Shown here: positions 1-6,594 of the stretch, piece by piece | Layout of the letters: each line of letters starts with the position of its first letter | Numbering within the stretch: the stretch's first letter is position 1 | NCBI GenBank assembly: GCA_039105265.1 | Contig: JAPFFF010000016.1 | Span: 1,674,001 to 1,738,000 of the forward strand | Direction: 5' to 3' | DNA: 64,000 bases | DNA from: Tritrichomonas musculus | Taxonomy: Eukaryota > Parabasalia > Tritrichomonadida > Tritrichomonadidae | Program-made: the position numbers and the translations under genes | Notes under the pieces: model-generated | Told to the model about the DNA's origin: nothing | Database searches by the model: none | Seen by the model: the letters and a program-made list of their open reading frames with translations, nothing else

Positions 1-247
1 TAACGTTGATTCTGTTATCTACTGGTATCGATCCAGCTAAATCACGATCATGTTCGAATGATTTCAACAACTCTTTAGTGTCTTTACTATTAATCCAGTC
101 GTTAGCTCTCTTATTTGAATGACAAGCATCGATGATAGACTTCACCTGATACATATCATCATCGATTGAATGTATGATTCGTAGCTTCTTGTTATACTGG
201 ATGTATTCGTATTCACAGTTGATTGGTTCGCGAATTATTGTAGACAT
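1..247 (-). CDS. KilA-N domain protein (runs off the window edge)
   Basis: The first 82 residues are visible, starting at the ATG at 247. The segment MYQVKSIIDACHSNKRAND followed by W-I-N-S-K-D-T-K-E-L-L fits the KilA-N fold, a DNA-binding domain of phages and large DNA viruses that is common in T. vaginalis Mavericks. The leader is very short: a T-rich tract and then TTGAAAC directly before the ATG, much like the next gene upstream. The product probably binds DNA in the nucleus during element replication or expression; its target is unknown. The C-terminal part, where KilA-N proteins often carry a second domain, lies outside the window. Confidence 0.75.
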   Translation of the reverse strand, partial: MSTIIREPINCEYEYIQYNKKLRIIHSIDDDMYQVKSIIDACHSNKRANDWINSKDTKELLKSFEHDRDLAGSIPVDNRINV

Positions 248-336
248 GTTTCAATTACGATAAAATATTAGATGCAAACTAGTTTGATGTTAATTATGGT
301 GAACGTTACATAATGGTCGAAATGTCGTATAAAGAG

Positions 337-517
337 TGGTTTTCATTAACGATATGTCTAGTGCGGAAATTTCCGCACTAGCGTTTAGAGGTTCGAAACA
401 GTGGATTTTCGATAGAAATCAACATAGATATCACGATTCACAGATTACTCGTTTTAAGATCCATTTTGTATCAAAAACAATGGTTTTTATTAACGATATG
501 TCTAGTACGGAAATTCC
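337..517. repeat. Imperfect 36-bp direct repeat pair
   Basis: A block at about 337-372 (TTTTCATTAACGATATGTCT and following bases) recurs at about 480-517 with a few changes. Both copies carry the GCGGAAAT/ACGGAAAT core. Further similarity (TCGAAATGTCGTATA near 317 and TCGAAACATCGATACTA near 537) flanks the pair. This lies in the non-coding gap between the KilA-N gene and the 148-aa gene of element A. The role is unknown; clustered repeats like this often mark regulatory or replication sites. Confidence 0.7.
358..381. other. 24-bp perfect palindrome
   Basis: CTAGTGCGGAAA is followed directly by its exact reverse complement, with no loop. It sits in the first copy of the 36-bp repeat; the second copy, at about 503-517, keeps only part of the symmetry. 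A dimeric protein-binding site is a natural reading, but nothing here identifies the protein. Confidence 0.85.
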
Positions 518-680
518 GAGGGACCGGTTTACATAGTCGAAACATCGATACTATACATAATTTTTGACATGTGATATGAAAACTATTTTTGAAAAATTTT
601 GGATAATTATGACGGTATATATGGTGATGGAATATAGCTGGAACAGAATAAATAGTAAATCAATATCTAATAAGTGTTAG

Positions 681-750
681 CGCTAACGGGTATAGTGGTA
701 GAGTCATGAATCGGTGGTCCGGAACACTTGTTCGATTCGCTGCTGTACCA
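681..750 (+). pseudogene. tRNA-like relic with A-box and B-box
   Basis: GGGTATAGTGGTAGAG (688-703) resembles a tRNA-Gly/Glu A box, and GTTCGATTC (730-738) matches the B-box core. Their spacing is about right for a tRNA. GGTATAG (689-695) can also pair with CTGTACC (743-749). However, the anticodon and T stems do not pair, so no cloverleaf forms. The best reading is a decayed tRNA or a tRNA-derived polymerase III promoter. The rest of the 248-1034 gap shows no convincing gene. Confidence 0.35.
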
Positions 751-1034
751 ATTTTCTGTGTTATTTTGTATCATATTTGTGATAGAACCCTAGCGAACTA
801 AACACCTTGGGTAAACTATTACTTGTGGTATAGATAACACAGAAGCATTTGTCGACAAATGTAATCCTCGTAATGAAAAGACTTCCAGTCTCTTCCCCAA
901 CCGAGTAGATGCATATTGTTTCTCTTTATGGGGTGGTATCATCCCGGGTACGTATCATCTCATATCGAATGCATGACGCATCTACGAAGACAGTTGGTTT
1001 TTGTATTTTTGGATCAAAAATAGAATGAATCCAT

Positions 1035-1481
1035 TTAGATTGGTTCATCGTCATCTTTATCAATCTCACGGAAATCATCAACTGATTGACTCTTAGTGAT
1101 CGTTTGTTTATATTCACTGATGACTTTATGAGCTTTGTTGTAGATCACTTCATATCTCTTCAATTCGGAGTGTAAACATAGTTTATCGATGAAGTATTGA
1201 TAATAATTGTTGTCTTTGTATTGTTTCGGTTTCAAATCGATTGTCATCAACATTGGATCTCTATATACTGATCGAAAACGATTCTCTTTCACTGTGATGT
1301 ATGGAACCTTACCAAACATGTCGATCATCTTGGACATATCTATAACAGTTGATCCGTATTTGACGAGTAATGGACGAACACTGATACCGAACTCGTTTGG
1401 ATAGATCTTACTATCGAGATACACGTAGAGTTTATCAGTGTTGATTGGATGAATGGTTTCGACGAAGCTCTTAACAGACAT
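1035..1481 (-). CDS. Hypothetical Maverick protein, 148 aa
   Basis: I do not recognise this protein. The start is set at the ATG at 1481, giving MSVKSFVETIHP; the frame is open four codons further, but only from a GTG. The leader reads GATTGAAACA directly before the ATG, close to the leader of the KilA-N gene. The N-terminal half is globular (IYPNEFGISVRPLLVKYGS), the middle is basic and tyrosine-rich, and the C terminus ends in an acidic tail, DKDDDEPI. It lies between the KilA-N and NUMOD4-like genes, so an accessory DNA-associated role is possible but is only a guess from position. Confidence 0.6.
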   Translation of the reverse strand: MSVKSFVETIHPINTDKLYVYLDSKIYPNEFGISVRPLLVKYGSTVIDMSKMIDMFGKVPYITVKENRFRSVYRDPMLMTIDLKPKQYKDNNYYQYFIDKLCLHSELKRYEVIYNKAHKVISEYKQTITKSQSVDDFREIDKDDDEPI

Positions 1482-1507
1482 TGTTTCAATCACGGAAAAA
1501 TATTGTT

Positions 1508-1699
1508 TTAATTTATTAATTCAAGTAGTTCGTCAATGAGATATAGTTTTCCATCGATTAATACAGAGGTTTCTCCATAACCGTTATACCACTCATCAAG
1601 GATACGTGTCGGTGATTTTTCCATTACCAGATGTGGTTCTTCGACAGAGATCATATATTTACCATCGAATCCAGGTATATCAACGAAGTGTACTTCCAT
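1508..1699 (-). CDS. Small NUMOD4-like protein
   Basis: A 63-aa protein. Its start, VHFVDIPGFDGKYMISVEE, fits the NUMOD4 pattern (W/F-x-D-I-P-G-F/Y-E/D-G-x-Y-x-V/I-S) seen at the N terminus of HNH homing endonucleases and in virus DNA-binding proteins. The second half (YGETSVLIDGKLYLIDELL) resembles the usual strand and helix that follow. No HNH nuclease motif is present, so this would be a stand-alone DNA-binding module. It is 26 bp from the 148-aa gene and 36 bp from the polymerase gene, all in one direction. The assignment rests on pattern only. Confidence 0.5.
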   Translation of the reverse strand: MEVHFVDIPGFDGKYMISVEEPHLVMEKSPTRILDEWYNGYGETSVLIDGKLYLIDELLELIN

Positions 1700-1735
1700 T
1701 TCAACAACACAAAAATAGTTGACTTAGATTAAGTT

Positions 1736-4348
1736 TTAGAACTTGATAGTTCTAGTAAATTGTGGTAATGTTATCTGTTGGAAACATTTCGTTTTACGGA
1801 AACAGTTGGTTCCATCAGTGAGATCAAATGTGATTGATTCACCATTGTATAATCGTTCATATAACTCTTCAACTGTAATATTCATACGTTTACATTTGTT
1901 GAGTATACACTGTTTTGGACAACCTTTGAGTCTAATGTGATAACCAGTGTTTCCGGTTTCATCTTCGAGTATATCGAGATATGATTTCTTACCGAGAGCG
2001 ATCAACTTTCGTGAATGAATATTACCGACAGCACCTGGAAATGAATCGAAATCACAATGAAACTGTGTCATCTGTTTACCGATCAAATCACGACCATACT
2101 TAACTTTATAGATCTCAGCTAATCTGTCAACATCACACTCTTTCAAGTGTAGCGAGTCAGTATCTTGATAGTATATATCGATTCCGTGTTGTTCAGCTGT
2201 TGACATCACTTGATTCATGATGTGTTTACTCCACGATAACACAGAAGCTCCAAACTGTGGAAGATTGAAGTGATTGTTGATTGGTTTGATCTTCTTAACG
2301 AAACATTTAGTTGAATCATTGAATGATACTTCTTTGATGAAGTTATAGTTACGATAGATATATGATATAAGATTCTTTTTGTTGACGACTTTGATTTCAT
2401 CATTCATTGGTTTCAATATTGATTTACCGTAGATGGAGTTCAACAACAGTTTAATCGTCTTCTCCAATGGATTATGTTCATTCTTGTACTTCAATCTTAG
2501 ATCGAATAACGTTTTGATGAACTCATTGATCTTATTGTTGAAACCTTCATCGAAATAGTATCCACGGATGAGTTCGTAATCAATATCATAGAATTCGATT
2601 AAATCCATTAAGGTGATCTTATCAACGTAGTAATGATCGACTGTTTCATTACAGAATATTTTGGATCCAGCTTCATTATGGGTGAATACATGACCGAACT
2701 TATACGGACGATTGGACTTACACGATAATTTATTGATGTTGACTTCGATAAAGAATGTATCGTAATTCATTAACTGTTCATGAGTACAATCATCTGGAAT
2801 CACCTTTGGTCTACCTTTAGCGACTCCATCCATAATTGACATAGATGATGGATATAGACTAACAGCGTCGAAGTCTTGGATACGATCAACGATGTACTGT
2901 TTTTCGTTAGCGGCTGTCATTGTACGACCACCACTGACACAACGTTGGATGAAGTTCTGTGGTTTACCACTTAATAGATAACATCCATCGAAACAACCAT
3001 ATATACGAGCGAAATCATAACCAACAGCTGAGATGGATATGAATTGATGAATACCAATCCATGGTTTATCGGTTTTGGTGAACACTTCAGCTAAATCGTT
3101 ATTGAACTTCGTCATTCCATACATCAACGTGATACAATCTTTCTTACAATAGAACGTAGCGTACTTCATGATATCGATTGTTTCATCAGCTTCATCGTAT
3201 GATTTAGCGAACTTAGCGTTTGAAATCAACTGTTTACGATCTTGTTCGAGTTCGTCTACTGTCTTCTTATCGATGTTTTCGTTAACGTATTGATCATAGA
3301 ATTCATCGAATGGTATAGTCTTTCGTTGTAGATTCTTTTCAGTGTAGATTCGATAAGCGATGATCTCTTTATGAACCTTTAGATTGAACATGTCATCGAA
3401 ATCACGTAATGGAGCTGGTATAATCGAATAGCTGTTACGGAATGTTAAGTGTTTATCACGAATCTTCTTCATCTCCGGTTGTTTCGTTTTCGGATCGATA
3501 ACTGGTTTCTTAGTCTTTGGATCGATAACTTGGATCCATTTATAGTGATCCATAACGACTTGTAATAGAGTTCCACTACGTTGAGTTATTTGAGTCTCCC
3601 ATTCTGGTTCATGAATGAAGAAACAAGCGTCGTATTTCAAGTTATGGAAGTACGTTAACGAATTCGTTTTGAGTGACATTAAGAACGTTGACGTGAGTTT
3701 AGATCCAGTGAATGATCCAACATGTTTATCATCACACATACAGATCAGATATGGTCGATGTGGAGATACAGTTACATCAGTTTCGTAATCAGCGTAATAG
3801 ATATGAGACCATTCAGTTATCTTCTTAGTGTCAGCCGATTCAAGTCTACAACATGATTCTTCATCATAACTGAGACTAACGTAGTCATTCAAATGATTAT
3901 CGAACTCACATGTATCGAGTATACCTTGTTCACATTGATTGATCTCTCTGAAACATCCATGTTCGAACATAGCTCTCATTATTGTCATGAATCCAGTACC
4001 GTTCCAATTGTTTGGTTGATATTTCGGATAACCAGTTTGATTATAACCTCTAATACGAAATCGTTTACGAATATTAACATTGGGATACGTCTTATCAATC
4101 TCATCTTTGTGTTCGATATAGAACTTCGTTATTGGTAATGACTCATCATATATCATGAAGTGATCTTTATATAGACGTAGTTTAACTTCACGATCAGCTA
4201 TGACTTTCGGATTCTTATGTGTATTAATTGATACTTGATCTTGATGTTTAACATCATACTTTTCATCCATACGATGAACAACGAAGTGACACTTCATTTG
4301 AATAGCTATTTCTGTTATCTTCTTGTTTGGTATCGATCGAGTTAACAT
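1736..4348 (-). CDS. polB: Protein-primed family B DNA polymerase
   Basis: An 870-aa replicative polymerase of the Maverick/Polinton type, expected to copy the element from a terminal protein primer in the nucleus. The 3'-5' exonuclease motifs are visible: YADYET (about 185-190), NLKYD (236-240) and YCKKD (400-404). So are the polymerase motifs: DFDAVSLYPS (492-501), LLLNSIYGKS (634-643) and YQDTDS (727-732). A short internal duplication, IDPKTKKP/IDPKTKQP, lies between the exonuclease motifs at about 275-291. The ATG shares one base with the stop codon of the preceding 355-aa frame (TAATG). The catalytic motif set is complete and the frame looks whole. Confidence 0.95.
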   Translation of the reverse strand: MLTRSIPNKKITEIAIQMKCHFVVHRMDEKYDVKHQDQVSINTHKNPKVIADREVKLRLYKDHFMIYDESLPITKFYIEHKDEIDKTYPNVNIRKRFRIRGYNQTGYPKYQPNNWNGTGFMTIMRAMFEHGCFREINQCEQGILDTCEFDNHLNDYVSLSYDEESCCRLESADTKKITEWSHIYYADYETDVTVSPHRPYLICMCDDKHVGSFTGSKLTSTFLMSLKTNSLTYFHNLKYDACFFIHEPEWETQITQRSGTLLQVVMDHYKWIQVIDPKTKKPVIDPKTKQPEMKKIRDKHLTFRNSYSIIPAPLRDFDDMFNLKVHKEIIAYRIYTEKNLQRKTIPFDEFYDQYVNENIDKKTVDELEQDRKQLISNAKFAKSYDEADETIDIMKYATFYCKKDCITLMYGMTKFNNDLAEVFTKTDKPWIGIHQFISISAVGYDFARIYGCFDGCYLLSGKPQNFIQRCVSGGRTMTAANEKQYIVDRIQDFDAVSLYPSSMSIMDGVAKGRPKVIPDDCTHEQLMNYDTFFIEVNINKLSCKSNRPYKFGHVFTHNEAGSKIFCNETVDHYYVDKITLMDLIEFYDIDYELIRGYYFDEGFNNKINEFIKTLFDLRLKYKNEHNPLEKTIKLLLNSIYGKSILKPMNDEIKVVNKKNLISYIYRNYNFIKEVSFNDSTKCFVKKIKPINNHFNLPQFGASVLSWSKHIMNQVMSTAEQHGIDIYYQDTDSLHLKECDVDRLAEIYKVKYGRDLIGKQMTQFHCDFDSFPGAVGNIHSRKLIALGKKSYLDILEDETGNTGYHIRLKGCPKQCILNKCKRMNITVEELYERLYNGESITFDLTDGTNCFRKTKCFQQITLPQFTRTIKF

Positions 4349-5415
4349 TATTGAACGACGTTTTTTTGGAGTTCGTCATCATTGAACACCCCTGATTGAA
4401 CACAAGCGTATACGAAACAGTTATCACGATAGTTATTCTTGTTAATGGTGTTGAATATCTGATATCTGGTCAAGTCCAAACCATTGATTAGGTTGATGTA
4501 TGGAAAGAAACCACCGTCTGGAGTTTCACGAAAGTCATCAACTGATTCAACTACTACTTCTTCACCGTCAACCTTTTCGATGAACTCAGTCTTTCCAGTC
4601 TCTTCATTCTTCTTCTTTTCGATGAACTTCACAACGAATCTAACCGGTATGTAATCCCAACCGACTAAATTTGGATCACAATCGGAAGAGTATTCTTCTA
4701 CAGTGATTTCACCGAGGATACATCGGATCATGGTTTCGAGATCGGACTCTTTATTTAATGGAAACACTCTACCGTGTCCATCCATATCGAAACCTAATAC
4801 ATAAGGTCTCCATTTAGATGATTTCATCTTACGGATATGTCGTAACACTTGAACGAAAGCGTATTGTTTCTCACTATCATCATTGATATCGATTTCAAAT
4901 GTTTCATGATTCTTAACAGCGATCATCATTCTCTTCATTTCGTTTTGATACTCATCTTTGTCATGAACATTCTCTTCATAACGGAGTCGTTCATCGGATT
5001 TGGTTGTCGTATATTCAGTATCGACATTCATTAACGATTCGATGAATAGTTTAGATTCACTTGGTTTTGGAACTGAATAGAGTTCACTCATGTTCATCAA
5101 TGAACGTTCGAACATAGCTGTATCTTTCAATGATTGTTTATACTGTTCACGACTTTGATGTTGTTTCTGTTGTTGATGTTTCATTGTCGACATTCGTTTA
5201 AATAGATCGTCATCAGACTGTTTCTGTTCACGTTTGATTTCGTTGAAACGATTAACGTAATCATCTACACGTACACCTCTAAAAGCGATATTCATCTGTT
5301 TGATACTCTTTTTCAATATAGGTTTCAACTCTTTGATCTTGAGTGATCCATATCTATCAAACCCTGGTAATGATAGAATCTCAGATTTCGATAGTCTACT
5401 CAACAACTTCGTCAT
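4348..5415 (-). CDS. Protein upstream of PolB, 355 aa
   Basis: The protein is highly charged. A basic, glutamine-rich helical stretch (about residues 55-100, likely coiled coil) is followed by a domain with WRPYVLGFDMDGHGRVFPL. A C-terminal block (about 305-345) contains GGFFPYINL and NNYRDNCFVYAC. Blocks of this kind occur ahead of the polymerase domain in Maverick and large-virus PolB proteins, so it probably works with the polymerase; this is from memory of the family and not certain. It ends exactly where PolB begins. The leader TTTCCCCTTAA before the ATG closely matches that of the next gene (TTTCCCTTAA). Confidence 0.65.
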   Translation of the reverse strand: MTKLLSRLSKSEILSLPGFDRYGSLKIKELKPILKKSIKQMNIAFRGVRVDDYVNRFNEIKREQKQSDDDLFKRMSTMKHQQQKQHQSREQYKQSLKDTAMFERSLMNMSELYSVPKPSESKLFIESLMNVDTEYTTTKSDERLRYEENVHDKDEYQNEMKRMMIAVKNHETFEIDINDDSEKQYAFVQVLRHIRKMKSSKWRPYVLGFDMDGHGRVFPLNKESDLETMIRCILGEITVEEYSSDCDPNLVGWDYIPVRFVVKFIEKKKNEETGKTEFIEKVDGEEVVVESVDDFRETPDGGFFPYINLINGLDLTRYQIFNTINKNNYRDNCFVYACVQSGVFNDDELQKNVVQ

Positions 5416-5446
5416 TTAAGGGGAAATTAAAAATAATTTTCATAGT

Positions 5447-5644
5447 CTAACAATAATTATCATCCACATCAATAATAACGTTAGTATCGACATTAATGGA
5501 ATCATCCATCGAATTGACATTCACGATGACACGTATATGTATATCATCGTATAGTATTCTATCGATTTCATCTTGAGTCGGTTCTGAGTAATCTATAGAG
5601 GATTCTACTTTACGACCAAGAACGTCTATGGATTTGACACTCAT
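5447..5644 (-). CDS. Small hypothetical protein, 65 aa
   Basis: Not recognised. It starts MSVKSIDVLGRK and becomes acidic, ending in alternating valine, isoleucine and aspartate (VIIDVDDNYC). It is 31 bp from the 355-aa gene and shares its leader (T-rich tract, TTTCCCTTAA, ATG), which supports expression as a real gene. The first five residues also match those of the 148-aa protein at 1481 (MSVKS). Confidence 0.5.
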   Translation of the reverse strand: MSVKSIDVLGRKVESSIDYSEPTQDEIDRILYDDIHIRVIVNVNSMDDSINVDTNVIIDVDDNYC

Positions 5645-5671
5645 TTAAGGGAAACCAAAAATAAACATCAC

Positions 5672-6013
5672 TTACTCTTCATCTTCATCGAAAGCTCCAC
5701 ATGGTTCAATCCATTCATCCATCGTCAACAATTCTATACATTTATAGATCAATTGGATCTTCTTATCCATAGCTTCATCATCATCATAGCTAGCTATGAA
5801 TCGATCATCGAGTTCGTCAAGATCGTCGATGTTGTAGTAGTTGATGATATTGTCGAGATTGAAGTCTCTATCAAGACCAACATCATTGAGATAGTCATGA
5901 AGTTGTTCCATTAAATCATCAACACATTGAATTCTATCGAGATCGTGATATTCGAAGAAGTCTTCGATAGCTAATTCGATTGGTTCGACTGTGAATTCAA
6001 TTTCGGTCATCAT
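5672..6013 (-). CDS. Acidic hypothetical protein, 113 aa
   Basis: Not recognised. Very acidic throughout (DFFEYHDLDR, NIDDLDELDDRF, ending FDEDEE), predicted largely helical, with no basic patches and no membrane segment. Its charge would suit a DNA mimic or a chaperone for a basic virion protein, but this is speculation. It is the last gene before the right end of element A, 65 bp from the tandem repeat at 6079. Confidence 0.55.
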   Translation of the reverse strand: MMTEIEFTVEPIELAIEDFFEYHDLDRIQCVDDLMEQLHDYLNDVGLDRDFNLDNIINYYNIDDLDELDDRFIASYDDDEAMDKKIQLIYKCIELLTMDEWIEPCGAFDEDEE

Positions 6014-6078
6014 ATTATTATTTGCATACGGAATAAAAAGATAGTTTGAATCGAAAGTGAGTCAGTTTACGATTGATC

Positions 6079-6161
6079 GGTGAAGACTATGGTTTTGGAC
6101 TATCATAAGGGGTCCGCGATGGTGAAGACTATTGATTTGGACTATTATAAGGGTCCGCGAT
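6079..6161. repeat. 41/42-bp tandem duplication
   Basis: Two back-to-back copies: 6079-6120 and 6121-6161. Each starts GGTGAAGACTAT and ends GGGTCCGCGAT, with a few differences between them, and the next bases (GGTG) begin like a third copy. It lies about 75 bp inside the candidate end of element A, where Maverick terminal repeats often hold short tandem repeats. Confidence 0.9.
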
Positions 6162-6184
6162 GGTGTAAATGACTGATCCATGCG

Positions 6185-6237
6185 TTAGACTGGGCGTATG
6201 GTACGTAGTACCAGGAGCACAGTCTAATATTACTACT
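6185..6237 (-). other. Candidate terminus of element A with two-part hairpin
   Basis: Read on the minus strand from 6237: AGTAGTAATA, then an 8-bp outer arm (6220-6227 with 6185-6192), a symmetric 6+6 internal loop, a 6-bp inner arm (6208-6213 with 6199-6204, TGGTAC/GTACCA) and a 3-nt loop. All arms pair perfectly. The same order is seen at the candidate ends of elements B and C. Confidence 0.6.
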
Positions 6238-6239
6238 GG

Positions 6240-6275
6240 AGTCTCCTCGATCCCGAAATTATTTTCGGGGAGACT
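6240..6275. other. Bulged hairpin beside element A
   Basis: AGTCTC (6240-6245) pairs with GAGACT (6270-6275), and CCCGAAA (6252-6258) with TTTCGGG (6263-6269). There is a 6-nt bulge on one side and a 4-nt loop. The stem is followed by no clear T tract. It lies in the 6238-6404 spacer between element A and the tandem array; the rest of that spacer shows nothing further. Confidence 0.7.
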
Positions 6276-6594
6276 ACTCTTACCCGTCCTCGAAAAGCAT
6301 ACCTGTTTATTATTGTCCTGTGTAATTACATTGTATATACAAAAAGTAAAGATTAGCCTAAAAAAGTTTACAAATTTTGATACTTTAACAATTTTCAAAA
6401 TTTTGATATCGAAAATCGAGACTTAACGAGCCTACTCTCACAAAATAAAATAAAATAAATAAATAAATAAAAAAAGAACATTAAAATGAAAATGAAACTA
6501 AAAATATCGTAACAAAAGTGAAGCAGGTGCATTTCATATTTTAATAAGATAATCAATCAAGTTTTGAATTAATTTTATTTTAATTATAAATTGC

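Larger units (their letters stand above)
1..6237 (-). mobile_element. Maverick/Polinton element A, polymerase arm
   Basis: A family B DNA polymerase of the protein-primed type with KilA-N, NUMOD4-like and several small genes, all on the minus strand, marks this as one arm of a Maverick, a virus-like element abundant in T. vaginalis. The right end is placed at 6237 because the minus strand there reads AGTAGTAATA and then a two-part hairpin, as at the candidate ends of elements B and C. The left end, and any capsid genes and integrase, are outside the window. The frames seen are open and no obvious breaks are visible, which suggests a young copy. The boundary is an inference because the partner terminus cannot be compared. 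Confidence 0.8.

Noticed and set aside
336-536. 66-codon open frame with a repeated MVFINDMSS
   Set aside because: It only follows the 36-bp repeat pair and palindrome; no leader and no similarity, so treated as non-coding repeat.
681-750. Functional tRNA gene
   Set aside because: A and B boxes are present but the anticodon and T stems do not pair.
6129-6398. 89-codon minus-strand frame with a hydrophobic start
   Set aside because: It overlaps the tandem repeat and both hairpins at the end of element A and looks accidental.
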